The notes below the pieces were generated by a model. The model did not search any database. It saw nothing but the letters and a program-made list of their open reading frames with translations, and was not told where the DNA came from. Shown one piece after another: positions 1-6,589 of a DNA stretch of 49,421 nt. This stretch comes from UBA1081 sp964443825 (GTDB taxonomy: Bacteria; Bacillota; Clostridia; Oscillospirales; Acutalibacteraceae): positions 1 through 49,421 of the forward strand of contig CAYUEV010000006.1 in NCBI GenBank assembly GCA_964443825.1. The letters are read 5' to 3'. Positions within the stretch are counted from its first letter, which is position 1; every line of letters starts with the position of its first letter. Made by a program: the position numbers and the translations under genes.

Positions 1-46
1 TCATTCCTTTAACAAAGATAAGTGCATTATATCATGTTTTTATCGG

Positions 47-1034
47 TTATTCAAGCCGAAAAAGCTTTTTAATCTTACTAACTAAGGCTTTATAGGACCA
101 GTATATTTTAGAGTAAACAGGGCGCGCCACCCAGTAAAAGTATGGGTATTTTTCTATAGACGCGTCCGTAAGTTCTTTATATTTTTTTAAGCCCTCTTTA
201 GCTTTTCTTTCTATATACTTTACGCTTTCATTTTTGTTTTCCCCGGAATTTTCATTAACCGCTTTATAAAAGACGCTTGTTTTGTAGAAAAACACCCCCG
301 CCGCGAAAACCGCGAGTTTCTTTGAGCCTCTGTTTAAAAAATACTCCACCTGTTCGTTAAACGCGTCCAGAGCGTAAATTCTTCTGTTGTCCCATTTGCC
401 TGTTATGCCGTTGGGGTTTTTAAAATAATAGTAAAGAGGAGCGTCGACATATGAAATTTCATTAAGAGAAAACAGTATTTTGTAAGTTACATATTCGTCC
501 TCATGAAGTTTTCCCGTAGGGTAACGCGTATTCTCAAAGATGTATTTTTTATAAAGCTTTCCCCACGCCACGATCGATTGAGTATTATGTTTAATGTAAA
601 ACTCCTCTAAAGGCGGTTTCGTGACTTTCGCGCTCGTTAAATCGACGAACGGGGGGGGGGCAGGAGCTTACCGACATAAATTCACATATACTTAAATCGG
701 TCCCGTTTTTAACGTTAGCCGAAAGGAGACGCTCGAAGGTTTCGGGGTGAATGAAATCGTCGCTGTCAACAAAAGTTATCCACTCCGAAGAGCTCTTAAA
801 AGCCTCCTCTATGCCTTTATTTCTGGCGTCGGAAATACCCGCGTTTTCTTTATGCATGATTTTTACCCGATCGTCCGACTTTTTATATTCATCGCAAATT
901 TCCCCCGAACGATCCGTACTGCCGTCGTCTACAAGTATAAGTTCAAAATCCTTATATGTTTGGTTTAAAATGCTGTCGACACATCTTTTTAAGTACGGCT
1001 CGACGTTATAAACCGGAACTATAACGCTTATCAA
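47..1034 (-). pseudogene. GT2 family glycosyltransferase, interrupted at a poly-C tract (possible phase-variable gene)
   Basis: This is a probable family 2 glycosyltransferase, which would transfer an activated sugar onto a surface glycan at the inner membrane face. The N-terminal half (minus strand, from TTG 1034 or GTG 1043 down to the tract) reads ISVIVPVYN, LVDDGSTDRSG, NAGISDARN and FVDSDDF, the usual GT2 nucleotide-sugar motifs with a DxD-like element. The C-terminal half reads SIVAWGKLYKK and LHEDEYVTY and continues to the stop at 47-49. The halves lie in different frames and meet at ten Cs on the coding strand (651-660). With nine Cs the frame would read C-P-P-P-F-V-D and give one protein of about 330 residues, the usual family length. 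TTG 1034 is preferred because GGAAAG lies upstream and the protein then starts at the first beta strand. No sugar specificity can be read. It could be an assembly indel or a decayed gene. Confidence 0.8.
651..660. repeat. Homopolymeric G10/C10 tract inside the GT2 gene
   Basis: Ten consecutive G on the plus strand, i.e. ten C in the coding strand of the GT2 gene. The downstream frame is open only with nine (or twelve) bases, so ten leaves the gene off. Tracts of this kind mutate by slipped-strand mispairing in known contingency loci. The only other G/C run of this length seen in the window is in the neighbouring GT4 gene. Confidence 0.9.
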
Positions 1035-1080
1035 TAAAATCACTCTTTCCAGCGGTTAAAACAAAAATTTATTAAAATCT

Positions 1081-1086
1081 ATTATA
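1081..1086 (-). promoter_or_regulatory. Extended -10 promoter for the GT2 gene
   Basis: The minus strand reads TG-A-TATAAT with the hexamer at 1086-1081, about 50 bases upstream of the GT2 start. A TGn extension can make up for the poor -35 region. No good TTGACA-like hexamer is seen at the right distance. Confidence 0.5.
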
Positions 1087-1112
1087 TCACAAAAACCGGC
1101 TATTTAAAAGGG

Positions 1113-1162
1113 GAAATTTATATTTATTTTTTTTGTTAAAAAATTACCGTTTATTTTAGATT
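1113..1162. repeat. AT-rich upstream element, copy A
   Basis: A roughly 50-bp AT-rich stretch upstream of the GT2 promoter. It is imperfectly repeated at 2676-2740, upstream of the GT4 promoter. Both copies run gaaa(a)tttatatttatttt, then a T-rich block, then a gap, and end in tttattttagatt. The shared position suggests a common regulatory or duplication origin. Confidence 0.6.
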
Positions 1163-1243
1163 CGCCATCGTCCGGGAGTTTAAAAAATAAGAGTCGTAAG
1201 CCATTACGATATATACGACGCGTCGTCAAACAAAATTAACAAT

Positions 1244-1268
1244 CCCGCGGGTTTTAAGACCCGCGGGT
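1244..1268 (-). terminator. Intrinsic terminator of the GT4 gene
   Basis: A perfect inverted repeat CCCGCGGGT / ACCCGCGGG with a six-base loop. On the minus strand it is followed by a T-rich stretch (attgttaattttg). It lies about 40 bases beyond the proposed GT4 stop at 1307. Confidence 0.7.
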
Positions 1269-1306
1269 TCGCTTCCGTCCGGGTATTTAAAAGCCGGAAC
1301 GTATCT

Positions 1307-2566
1307 TTAATTTACTTGGCGATAGAAGTCCTCAATAAAACGTAACAAATTAGTATAGCTTTCAGATAAAATCGCGGTATAGCCTTCAAATAAAATCGTA
1401 AAGCTTGTTTAATTCTTCCTCGTTTCCGCTTGTGTTTTCGTTTCTTTCGGAAAACTTTTCGCGGACTTTCGGGTTGTCTAAAAGGTATTTTATGGCTTTA
1501 TATACGTTTTCGGGAGATAAGTCCTCGGTGATTATCCCGTTTTCGTAGTTGTCGAATTGATCCGAGGCTCCGGCTACGTTCGTGGTAACGACGGGCTTTT
1601 GAAGGATCTTAGCTTCGAGGGTAGTCGTGCATAAGCCCTCGTAAAGAGAAGTTTGAACATATAAAAGACAGTGTTTCATATAAGGATAGGGGGTTAAACC
1701 TTTCGCCTAAAAGAAATACGTTATTTTCCACTTTATATTTTTTAATTTCTTCTTCGATAGCCTTGCGCGTGGATCCTTCTCCGATAATGTACCATTTTAT
1801 GTCATACCCGTCGTCTAAAAGCATACGGGAGATTTTAGGCGCCGTCTCAAAAGCTTTCTGCTCCGCGAGTCTTCCTACCGATAAGATATAGTCGTCGTTT
1901 AAAAACTCCGGTTCTATTTGTTCTTTCGCTTTCTCTTTTATCTCGCCGGTTTTTTGGAGATTGAGGAAAACTTCGGTTTTATTTGACAGCTCGGGGTAGG
2001 TTTTATTAAAACTCTCCAAACAGCCGGAACTTACGCAATAGATTTTATCATATGACTTTAGAAGTTTACATAGTTCGTCGTTTCTTTCAATGAAGCCATG
2101 TATAAAAGCGATACGCTTCCTGGCTTTAAGCATGTTCGCGGAGGCGAAAGTAAACCCCAAACACACGGCGTGATACGATATTATAGCGTCGTAAATTTTT
2201 TTATCAAAAGAAGGTAGGGAGCGGGCGAAAAACTTTTTATTGAGAATATCGTTTTTTACAAAGATACGTGAAAGACATCTGCTAAAAAAAGCTTCAAAAG
2301 CTTTTAAATATCTGTTTTCTTTTATGTAATTTTTTACAATGTCGGATATCTCGGTAGCGTCTGAGAAAAAAGGATTGTCGGCGCGATATTTTACGGTTAC
2401 GTTTTTATTTACTACGGAGTCGTATCCTATTAGCCCCCCCCCCGCTCGTGTAAAGCGTTACGGAGTATTTGTCGTAATCTATAAAGTCAAGCATATTGAT
2501 AAGTACTTTGGAAACGCCTCCTACAACATATCGGGAGGTTACCACCGCTATCTCCTTCTTTTTCAA
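1307..2566 (-). pseudogene. GT4 family glycosyltransferase, interrupted by a poly-G tract and two further frameshifts
   Basis: The fragments join into one GT-B fold glycosyltransferase of about 415 residues. The N-terminus (from TTG 2566) has the first Rossmann strand KKKEIAVVTS and the loop VVGGVSKVLINML. The middle has FIHGFIERND and ILSVGRLAEQKAFE; the C-terminal domain has TSLYEGLCTTTLEA and PVVTTNVAGASD. The frame breaks at the G10 tract (2434-2443; nine Gs restore it), at a coding-strand C5 run (1689-1693; one C fewer restores it), and near 1388-1391, where one T fewer opens a tail reading GYTAILSESYTNLLRF to the stop at 1307-1309. All three are +1 changes, which fits either a decayed gene or consensus indel errors; the G10 tract also fits phase variation. 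The ATG at 2626 lies inside the -35 box and is not the start. Confidence 0.75.
2434..2443. repeat. Homopolymeric C10/G10 tract inside the GT4 gene
   Basis: Ten C on the plus strand, ten G in the coding strand, at codons for a glycine run after the first helix. From the next base the frame stays open for 89 codons into the previously recognised middle segment, but only if the tract is nine (or twelve) long. This is the same off state as in the GT2 gene. Confidence 0.9.
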
Positions 2567-2597
2567 AAAACACGCCCCATTTGTTAATTTTAACGAT

Positions 2598-2626
2598 ATT
2601 ATAGCGCGGGTTTTAGATTTTGTCAA
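2598..2626 (-). promoter_or_regulatory. Sigma-A promoter for the GT4 gene
   Basis: On the minus strand TTGACA (2626-2621) and TATAAT (2603-2598) are separated by 17 bases, a full consensus match. Transcription should start near 2591, about 25 bases before the TTG start of the glycosyltransferase. Confidence 0.85.
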
Positions 2627-2675
2627 ATAATCTAAAACTGTGAGCGCGACGCTTCTTTTTAAGCGCTGAATAGGC

Positions 2676-2740
2676 GAAAATTTATATTTATTTTCTTTTT
2701 GTGAAAAAATTTACAAATTATTTTTTATTTATTTTAGATT
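2676..2740. repeat. AT-rich upstream element, copy B
   Basis: Second imperfect copy of the element at 1113-1162, with about 15 extra bases in the middle. It lies about 50 bases upstream of the GT4 -35 box on one side and about 80 bases upstream of the AraC-family gene on the other, so it could serve either. Confidence 0.55.
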
Positions 2741-2819
2741 TATTTATTAAAAAATGATAATATTTTTTGATATAAATTTAAGATCGTCAAGATCTGATAA
2801 CAAAAAAGGAAGGATATAT

Positions 2820-4004
2820 GTGTTAAGCGTTGAAAGTTTATGCAACTCAATTATGAGGCTTTTGCGCGCGCCCGTTCGACAATACGACGAGAACGGCGTT
2901 ATGACGGCCTCTATGGGAGCCGACCGGGAAGCTGACCCCTTAGCCTGCGACGTGTCGTTTGAAAATTTAATTCTCTCTAAAGCCTCCGACGACAACCCTG
3001 TTTTTTACGTTGACAAAGGTCACTCTCTCTACGCCATAGTTAAAGGCGGCGGGAAGACATTCGTCATAGGTCCCGTCTGCTGCTGCGACTCTCCCGACGT
3101 CGCCGCTTTGCAGACCGTCGAGAACCACAACATCAACAGAAGCGTAATCTACAAAGTTTCCGAGGCGTGCCTTGAGAACGTCTACGAGTGCGCCTTTATG
3201 CTTTTTTCTCAAATTAACGACGAGACTTCGCCTTACGAATCAAAAGAAATCGACCCCGAAATTAAAAAACTAATAGCGCAGGACAAAAAAAGACGCTCGG
3301 AAAAGCCTGAAAGACGCGGCGGCAACATAGGAAGCGGCTATGAACTTGAAAAACGCGAACAGGAGAGCATTAAGTCGGGCGACTCGGAAGAGTTAAAAAA
3401 GTGTATTTTACAGGATATTCGCGAACCTCGCGGCAATATATCCAAGTCGCGTTTAAGAGGCGCTAAAAACGACGCGATTTCAATAGTCGCCATTTCGTCG
3501 CGCTCCGCTATCGCCGGAGGGATTACTCCAGAATCGGCGCTCGCTTTAGCCGAGTCTTACACAAGTAAAATCGAGGACGCCGGCAGCGAAGAGGAAGCCG
3601 AGGCCGTGGCGAGAACCGCCGAGTTTCATTACGCGAGCCTTGTTAAAGAGCGCTTGGCGCAGGACAGGATCAACCCCATAGTCACCGCGAGCAAAGACTA
3701 TATAATGAAACATATTTACAAAAAGATCTCTTTAGTCGAAATCGCCAAAGCCGTCGACGTGAACGCGAGTTATTTATCCGACCTGTTTTCAAAGCACGAA
3801 GGCAAGACGCTCACCGAGTTCGTGGCGGACGAAAAGGTAAATTTCGCGAAACGCGAGCTTATTTACACAAACGACCCTTACGACACGATAGCCAGCAATT
3901 TTTCTTTTTCGTCGCAAAGTCATTTCGGAAGAGTCTTTAAGAAGCACACCGGCATGACTCCGAGAGAATTTAGAGAACGCTACAGAAGAGAAGAAATAAA
4001 TTAA
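2820..4004 (+). CDS. AraC-family transcriptional regulator
   Basis: This is a probable DNA-binding regulator of 394 residues. The last 100 or so residues form a clear AraC/XylS double helix-turn-helix: first helix pair around ISLVEIAKAVDVNASYLSDLF, second around YDTIASNFSFSSQSHFGRVFKKHTGMTPREFR, with the typical G-MTP-FR signature. The N-terminal region (about 270 residues) has no motif that I recognise; it could be a sensory domain with a central helical part rich in Glu and Lys. GTG at 2820 was chosen because AGGAAGGA lies just upstream; in-frame ATG 2754 has no ribosome site. It is transcribed away from the glycosyltransferases and could regulate them, but nothing in the sequence proves that. 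The target and ligand are unknown. Confidence 0.85.
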   Translation: MLSVESLCNSIMRLLRAPVRQYDENGVMTASMGADREADPLACDVSFENLILSKASDDNPVFYVDKGHSLYAIVKGGGKTFVIGPVCCCDSPDVAALQTVENHNINRSVIYKVSEACLENVYECAFMLFSQINDETSPYESKEIDPEIKKLIAQDKKRRSEKPERRGGNIGSGYELEKREQESIKSGDSEELKKCILQDIREPRGNISKSRLRGAKNDAISIVAISSRSAIAGGITPESALALAESYTSKIEDAGSEEEAEAVARTAEFHYASLVKERLAQDRINPIVTASKDYIMKHIYKKISLVEIAKAVDVNASYLSDLFSKHEGKTLTEFVADEKVNFAKRELIYTNDPYDTIASNFSFSSQSHFGRVFKKHTGMTPREFRERYRREEIN

Positions 4005-4295
4005 ACCTGCAATTTTGATTTTTACAATTCTAGAGATCATATTTTTTCCTCACGGAAGGCGCGTCTTCTTTGGCGCGTCTTTTGTCTTATTTTCAGTTCG
4101 GAGATTTATCTTACAAAAAATTAACAATTCGTTATCACTTTCTTAAAAAATTAAGTTGATAATTTGTATAAAATGTAAATATAAACGACCGTATGTTTTT
4201 TCTGTGAACTTTTTTGGCGGTCGCGTTTTGTGTGTTCCTTGACTTTAATTCTAATAAAGAATAAAAATATTATCTTTTAAAAACGCTAAAAAGGC
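4005..4295. other. Intergenic region before the dcw cluster, no gene seen
   Basis: About 290 AT-rich bases without a plausible gene. A direct repeat ggcgcgtc near 4057-4075 does not form a convincing terminator. A weak TTGACT/TAAAAA pair lies near 4238-4266, but the promoter just downstream is much better. Confidence 0.5.
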
Positions 4296-4324
4296 TTGAT
4301 TTTTTTGTGGTCAAGCTTTATAAT
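4296..4324 (+). promoter_or_regulatory. Sigma-A promoter of the mraZ (dcw) cluster
   Basis: TTGATT at 4296-4301 and TATAAT at 4319-4324 with a 17-base spacer. The start would be near 4331, giving a leader of about 70 bases before mraZ. Confidence 0.85.
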
Positions 4325-4334
4325 TATTCCCGAG

Positions 4335-4381
4335 GTGGGTTGCCGGTTCATGTGGATTCCACCTAATAAGAGCGTTGTGGA
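4335..4381 (+). promoter_or_regulatory. Possible MraZ-binding GTGG repeats in the mraZ leader
   Basis: Three direct GTGG(G/A) motifs lie at 4335-4339, 4352-4356 and 4377-4381, between the mraZ promoter and gene. The middle one is half of the small palindrome GTGGA-T-TCCAC. MraZ is known to bind short G-rich direct repeats at its own promoter. The spacing here (17 and 25 bases) is wider than in the Escherichia coli sites, so this is only a candidate operator. Confidence 0.35.
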
Positions 4382-4402
4382 GCGCGAAAGGAGGATAAAG
4401 AC

Positions 4403-4816
4403 ATGAGTTTTACCGGGACTTTCTACCATGGAGTAGATCCCAAGAACAGAATTTTCATCCCCTCTATTTTTCGCGAGGAATTAGGCGACAACTTTTATAT
4501 TTTCCGCGCTCCCGACAGGTGCCTCTGCCTTTACAGCGGCGAACGCTGGCTTGAGCTCGTCGAAAAAAACGAGAACGACGGCGACACCCGCGAACAGCGT
4601 ATTAAAAGGCGCAAGTTCTTCAGTCACGTCGCGCCCTGCAAAATGGATAAGCAAGGCAGAATCACTCTTGACGCCGAGATGATTAAATACGCCGATCTCG
4701 GCGAGGAAGTCGCCATAGTCGGCATGGGCAACTGCATAGAGATTTGGAATGAAGACGCGTGGAAACTGATAGATTCAGACCGGGAAGACGACCTCTCCGA
4801 AGGCGTTTACCTCTAA
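4403..4816 (+). CDS. mraZ: Transcriptional regulator MraZ
   Basis: MraZ is the DNA-binding repressor that heads most division and cell-wall clusters and controls its own operon. The 137-residue protein has the expected length and two AbrB-like halves. The first has GVDPKNRIFIPSIFREELG. The second has MDKQGRITLDAEMIKYADLGEEVAIVG, repeating the D-K-x-R-I-x-(I/L) pattern. AAAGGAGG lies 7-8 bases upstream of the ATG. It is first in the dcw cluster, 33 bases before rsmH, and its leader carries GTGG repeats that may be its own operator. Confidence 0.97.
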   Translation: MSFTGTFYHGVDPKNRIFIPSIFREELGDNFYIFRAPDRCLCLYSGERWLELVEKNENDGDTREQRIKRRKFFSHVAPCKMDKQGRITLDAEMIKYADLGEEVAIVGMGNCIEIWNEDAWKLIDSDREDDLSEGVYL

Positions 4817-4848
4817 GGTTTTCCGTTTAAGCGATTTTACTTACCGAT

Positions 4849-5772
4849 ATGGAATTTTTTCATAAAAGCGTCTTATTAAACGAATCTTTAGACGCGTTGT
4901 CCATAAGACCCGGCGGCGTGTATTTAGACGCGACGGCGGGCGGCGGCGGTCACTCGGCGGGGATATTGGAGCGCTTAAACGGAAGCGGCGGGCTAATCGC
5001 CGTCGACAGAGACCCGGACGCGGTTGAAGCTTTAAAAAAGCGTTTTTCGGGCGTTCCGAATATTACCATAGTGAAAGAAAACTTTTGCAACGTTAAGTCC
5101 GTTTTAAGATCGCTCAATATAAACTCCTGCGACGGCGTTATAGCCGATTTGGGAGTAAGCTCTCATCAGCTTGACGATCCTCTAAGGGGATTTTCGTTTC
5201 ATACCGACGCGCCCCTCGATATGAGGATGTCTAAAGAGGGCCTTTCCGCTTTCGACGTCGTAAATACTTTTTCGGAAGAAGAACTTAAAGATATAATCTA
5301 TAAATACGGCGAGGAGAAGTACGCGCCCTCTATCGCTAAAGCTATAGTAAGAGAGCGAAAGAAACGTCCTATCGGCACGACTTTAGAGCTTTCGGATATA
5401 ATCTCAAACGCGGTTCCTATGGGGGCGAGGCGATCTTCCCACCCGGCTCGGCGAACTTTTCAAGCCATAAGAATATACGTAAACGGCGAACTTGAAAATC
5501 TCCCATCTTCCTTAAGCGATATGTTCAGCGTATTAAACCCCGGCGGAGTTTTAGCCGTAATAACTTTTCACTCTCTCGAAGACAGAATCGTGAAAAATAA
5601 ATTTTCGGAGTACTTAAAAGGCTGCGTATGTCCGCCGGAATTTCCCGTTTGCGTATGCGGAAAAAGCCCCCGGGGGAAGCTCCCGTTTAAATTTATTACG
5701 CCTTCCCCAAAAGAAATTGAACAAAACCCAAGAAGCCGGAGCGCGAAACTCCGCGCTATCGTTAAAATATAG
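4849..5772 (+). CDS. rsmH: 16S rRNA (cytosine(1402)-N(4))-methyltransferase RsmH
   Basis: RsmH (MraW) methylates N4 of C1402 in the decoding centre of 16S rRNA using S-adenosylmethionine. The 307-residue length is usual. The sequence starts FHKSVLLNESLDAL, has the SAM-binding loop YLDATAGGGGHSAGIL near residues 25-40, the motif DGVIADLGVSSHQLD, and the tail motif AVITFHSLEDRIVK near residue 240. A cluster of cysteines (CVCPPEFPVCVCG) near residue 260 is typical of the family. The start has no strong ribosome site and may be coupled to mraZ. The ftsL gene follows after a 55-base gap. Confidence 0.97.
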   Translation: MEFFHKSVLLNESLDALSIRPGGVYLDATAGGGGHSAGILERLNGSGGLIAVDRDPDAVEALKKRFSGVPNITIVKENFCNVKSVLRSLNINSCDGVIADLGVSSHQLDDPLRGFSFHTDAPLDMRMSKEGLSAFDVVNTFSEEELKDIIYKYGEEKYAPSIAKAIVRERKKRPIGTTLELSDIISNAVPMGARRSSHPARRTFQAIRIYVNGELENLPSSLSDMFSVLNPGGVLAVITFHSLEDRIVKNKFSEYLKGCVCPPEFPVCVCGKSPRGKLPFKFITPSPKEIEQNPRSRSAKLRAIVKI

Positions 5773-5827
5773 ATTAACCGATACCAATACCGCTTTAGAG
5801 CGCAATATTAAAAGGAGGCGGCAAGCC

Positions 5828-6454
5828 GTGCCAAAAGATAACAACGGCAATGAATTTTCTCTTTTCGGTAACGTCGACGACGAGTCCGCCGCCCCGCTTT
5901 ACGCGCCTCATTACAGCGACCCCGAAACCAACCCTTACTATAGACCCGGAGCGGATCCCGACCCCAGGCGCAGAAACCCCAAGAAATCTTCCGGCGAGAT
6001 AATAGAATACCCTTCTCGAAAACAAAGAAAAGTCCGTCAAAAAGAGAAGCCCGATTTTTCGTTCGCGGAGTGGGCGAGATCCGTCTTCGCCTCTTCATTA
6101 AAGCCTTTGGCGATTCTCGGCGCGGCGATCGTCATTTTCGCCGTCGTGGCTTTTGTGGTAAATATCAACTCCCAATTAAACGAAAAGTCGTCCCAAATTT
6201 CGGATCTTCAGTCCGAAATCGATATAGCGAAGAGCGAAAACGTGCGTCTTACGGCTAATTTGCAATCGCTCGTGTCAATAGACAAGGTTGAGGATTTCGC
6301 CGAGAACGAACTTGGAATGATTAAACTTGAGAGCTACAAAATCACTTATTTTGACGACGAGCAGGACGACCGCGTCGTAATTTCGGGCGGGAAAGAGTAT
6401 AGGGACAAAGACAAAAATAAAGGCGTAGACTCTGTAGACTCTAAAGCGGAGTAA
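5828..6454 (+). CDS. ftsL: Cell division protein FtsL
   Basis: FtsL is a bitopic protein that, with FtsQ/DivIB and a DivIC/FtsB partner, activates the FtsW-PBP septal synthase. The 208-residue protein has a long charged, Pro-rich cytoplasmic region (about residues 1-95), one membrane helix (LAILGAAIVIFAVVAFVV) and an extracellular coiled coil (NSQLNEKSSQISDLQSEIDI). It ends with the family-like VEDFAENELGMIKLE and an acidic/basic tail. GTG 5828 is chosen because AAGGAGG lies 9 bases upstream; an upstream in-frame ATG at 5717 overlaps rsmH and lacks a site. The position between rsmH and the division PBP supports the call. DivIC/FtsB-type proteins look similar, but this position is that of FtsL. 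The cytoplasmic extension is longer than in classical FtsL. Confidence 0.85.
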   Translation: MPKDNNGNEFSLFGNVDDESAAPLYAPHYSDPETNPYYRPGADPDPRRRNPKKSSGEIIEYPSRKQRKVRQKEKPDFSFAEWARSVFASSLKPLAILGAAIVIFAVVAFVVNINSQLNEKSSQISDLQSEIDIAKSENVRLTANLQSLVSIDKVEDFAENELGMIKLESYKITYFDDEQDDRVVISGGKEYRDKDKNKGVDSVDSKAE

Positions 6455-6589
6455 ACGCATTTTAGACGAGGATTGTTTTTACATAAACCGGCGATTCGGT
6501 TTTTAAATTCGTCGGAAACTACTGTAAAAAGGGCGGATTGAGTTTCGCCCTTTTTATGGCAGAATTAAGAGCGAAAGGAGGCGGCGCGA

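Noticed and set aside
747..1011. Plus-strand open frames opposite the GT2 gene
   Set aside because: No ribosome site and no recognised motif; the minus strand carries clear GT2 motifs.
2747..3212. Minus-strand frames opposite the AraC-family gene
   Set aside because: They mirror a real gene with a conserved HTH end and a good ribosome site.
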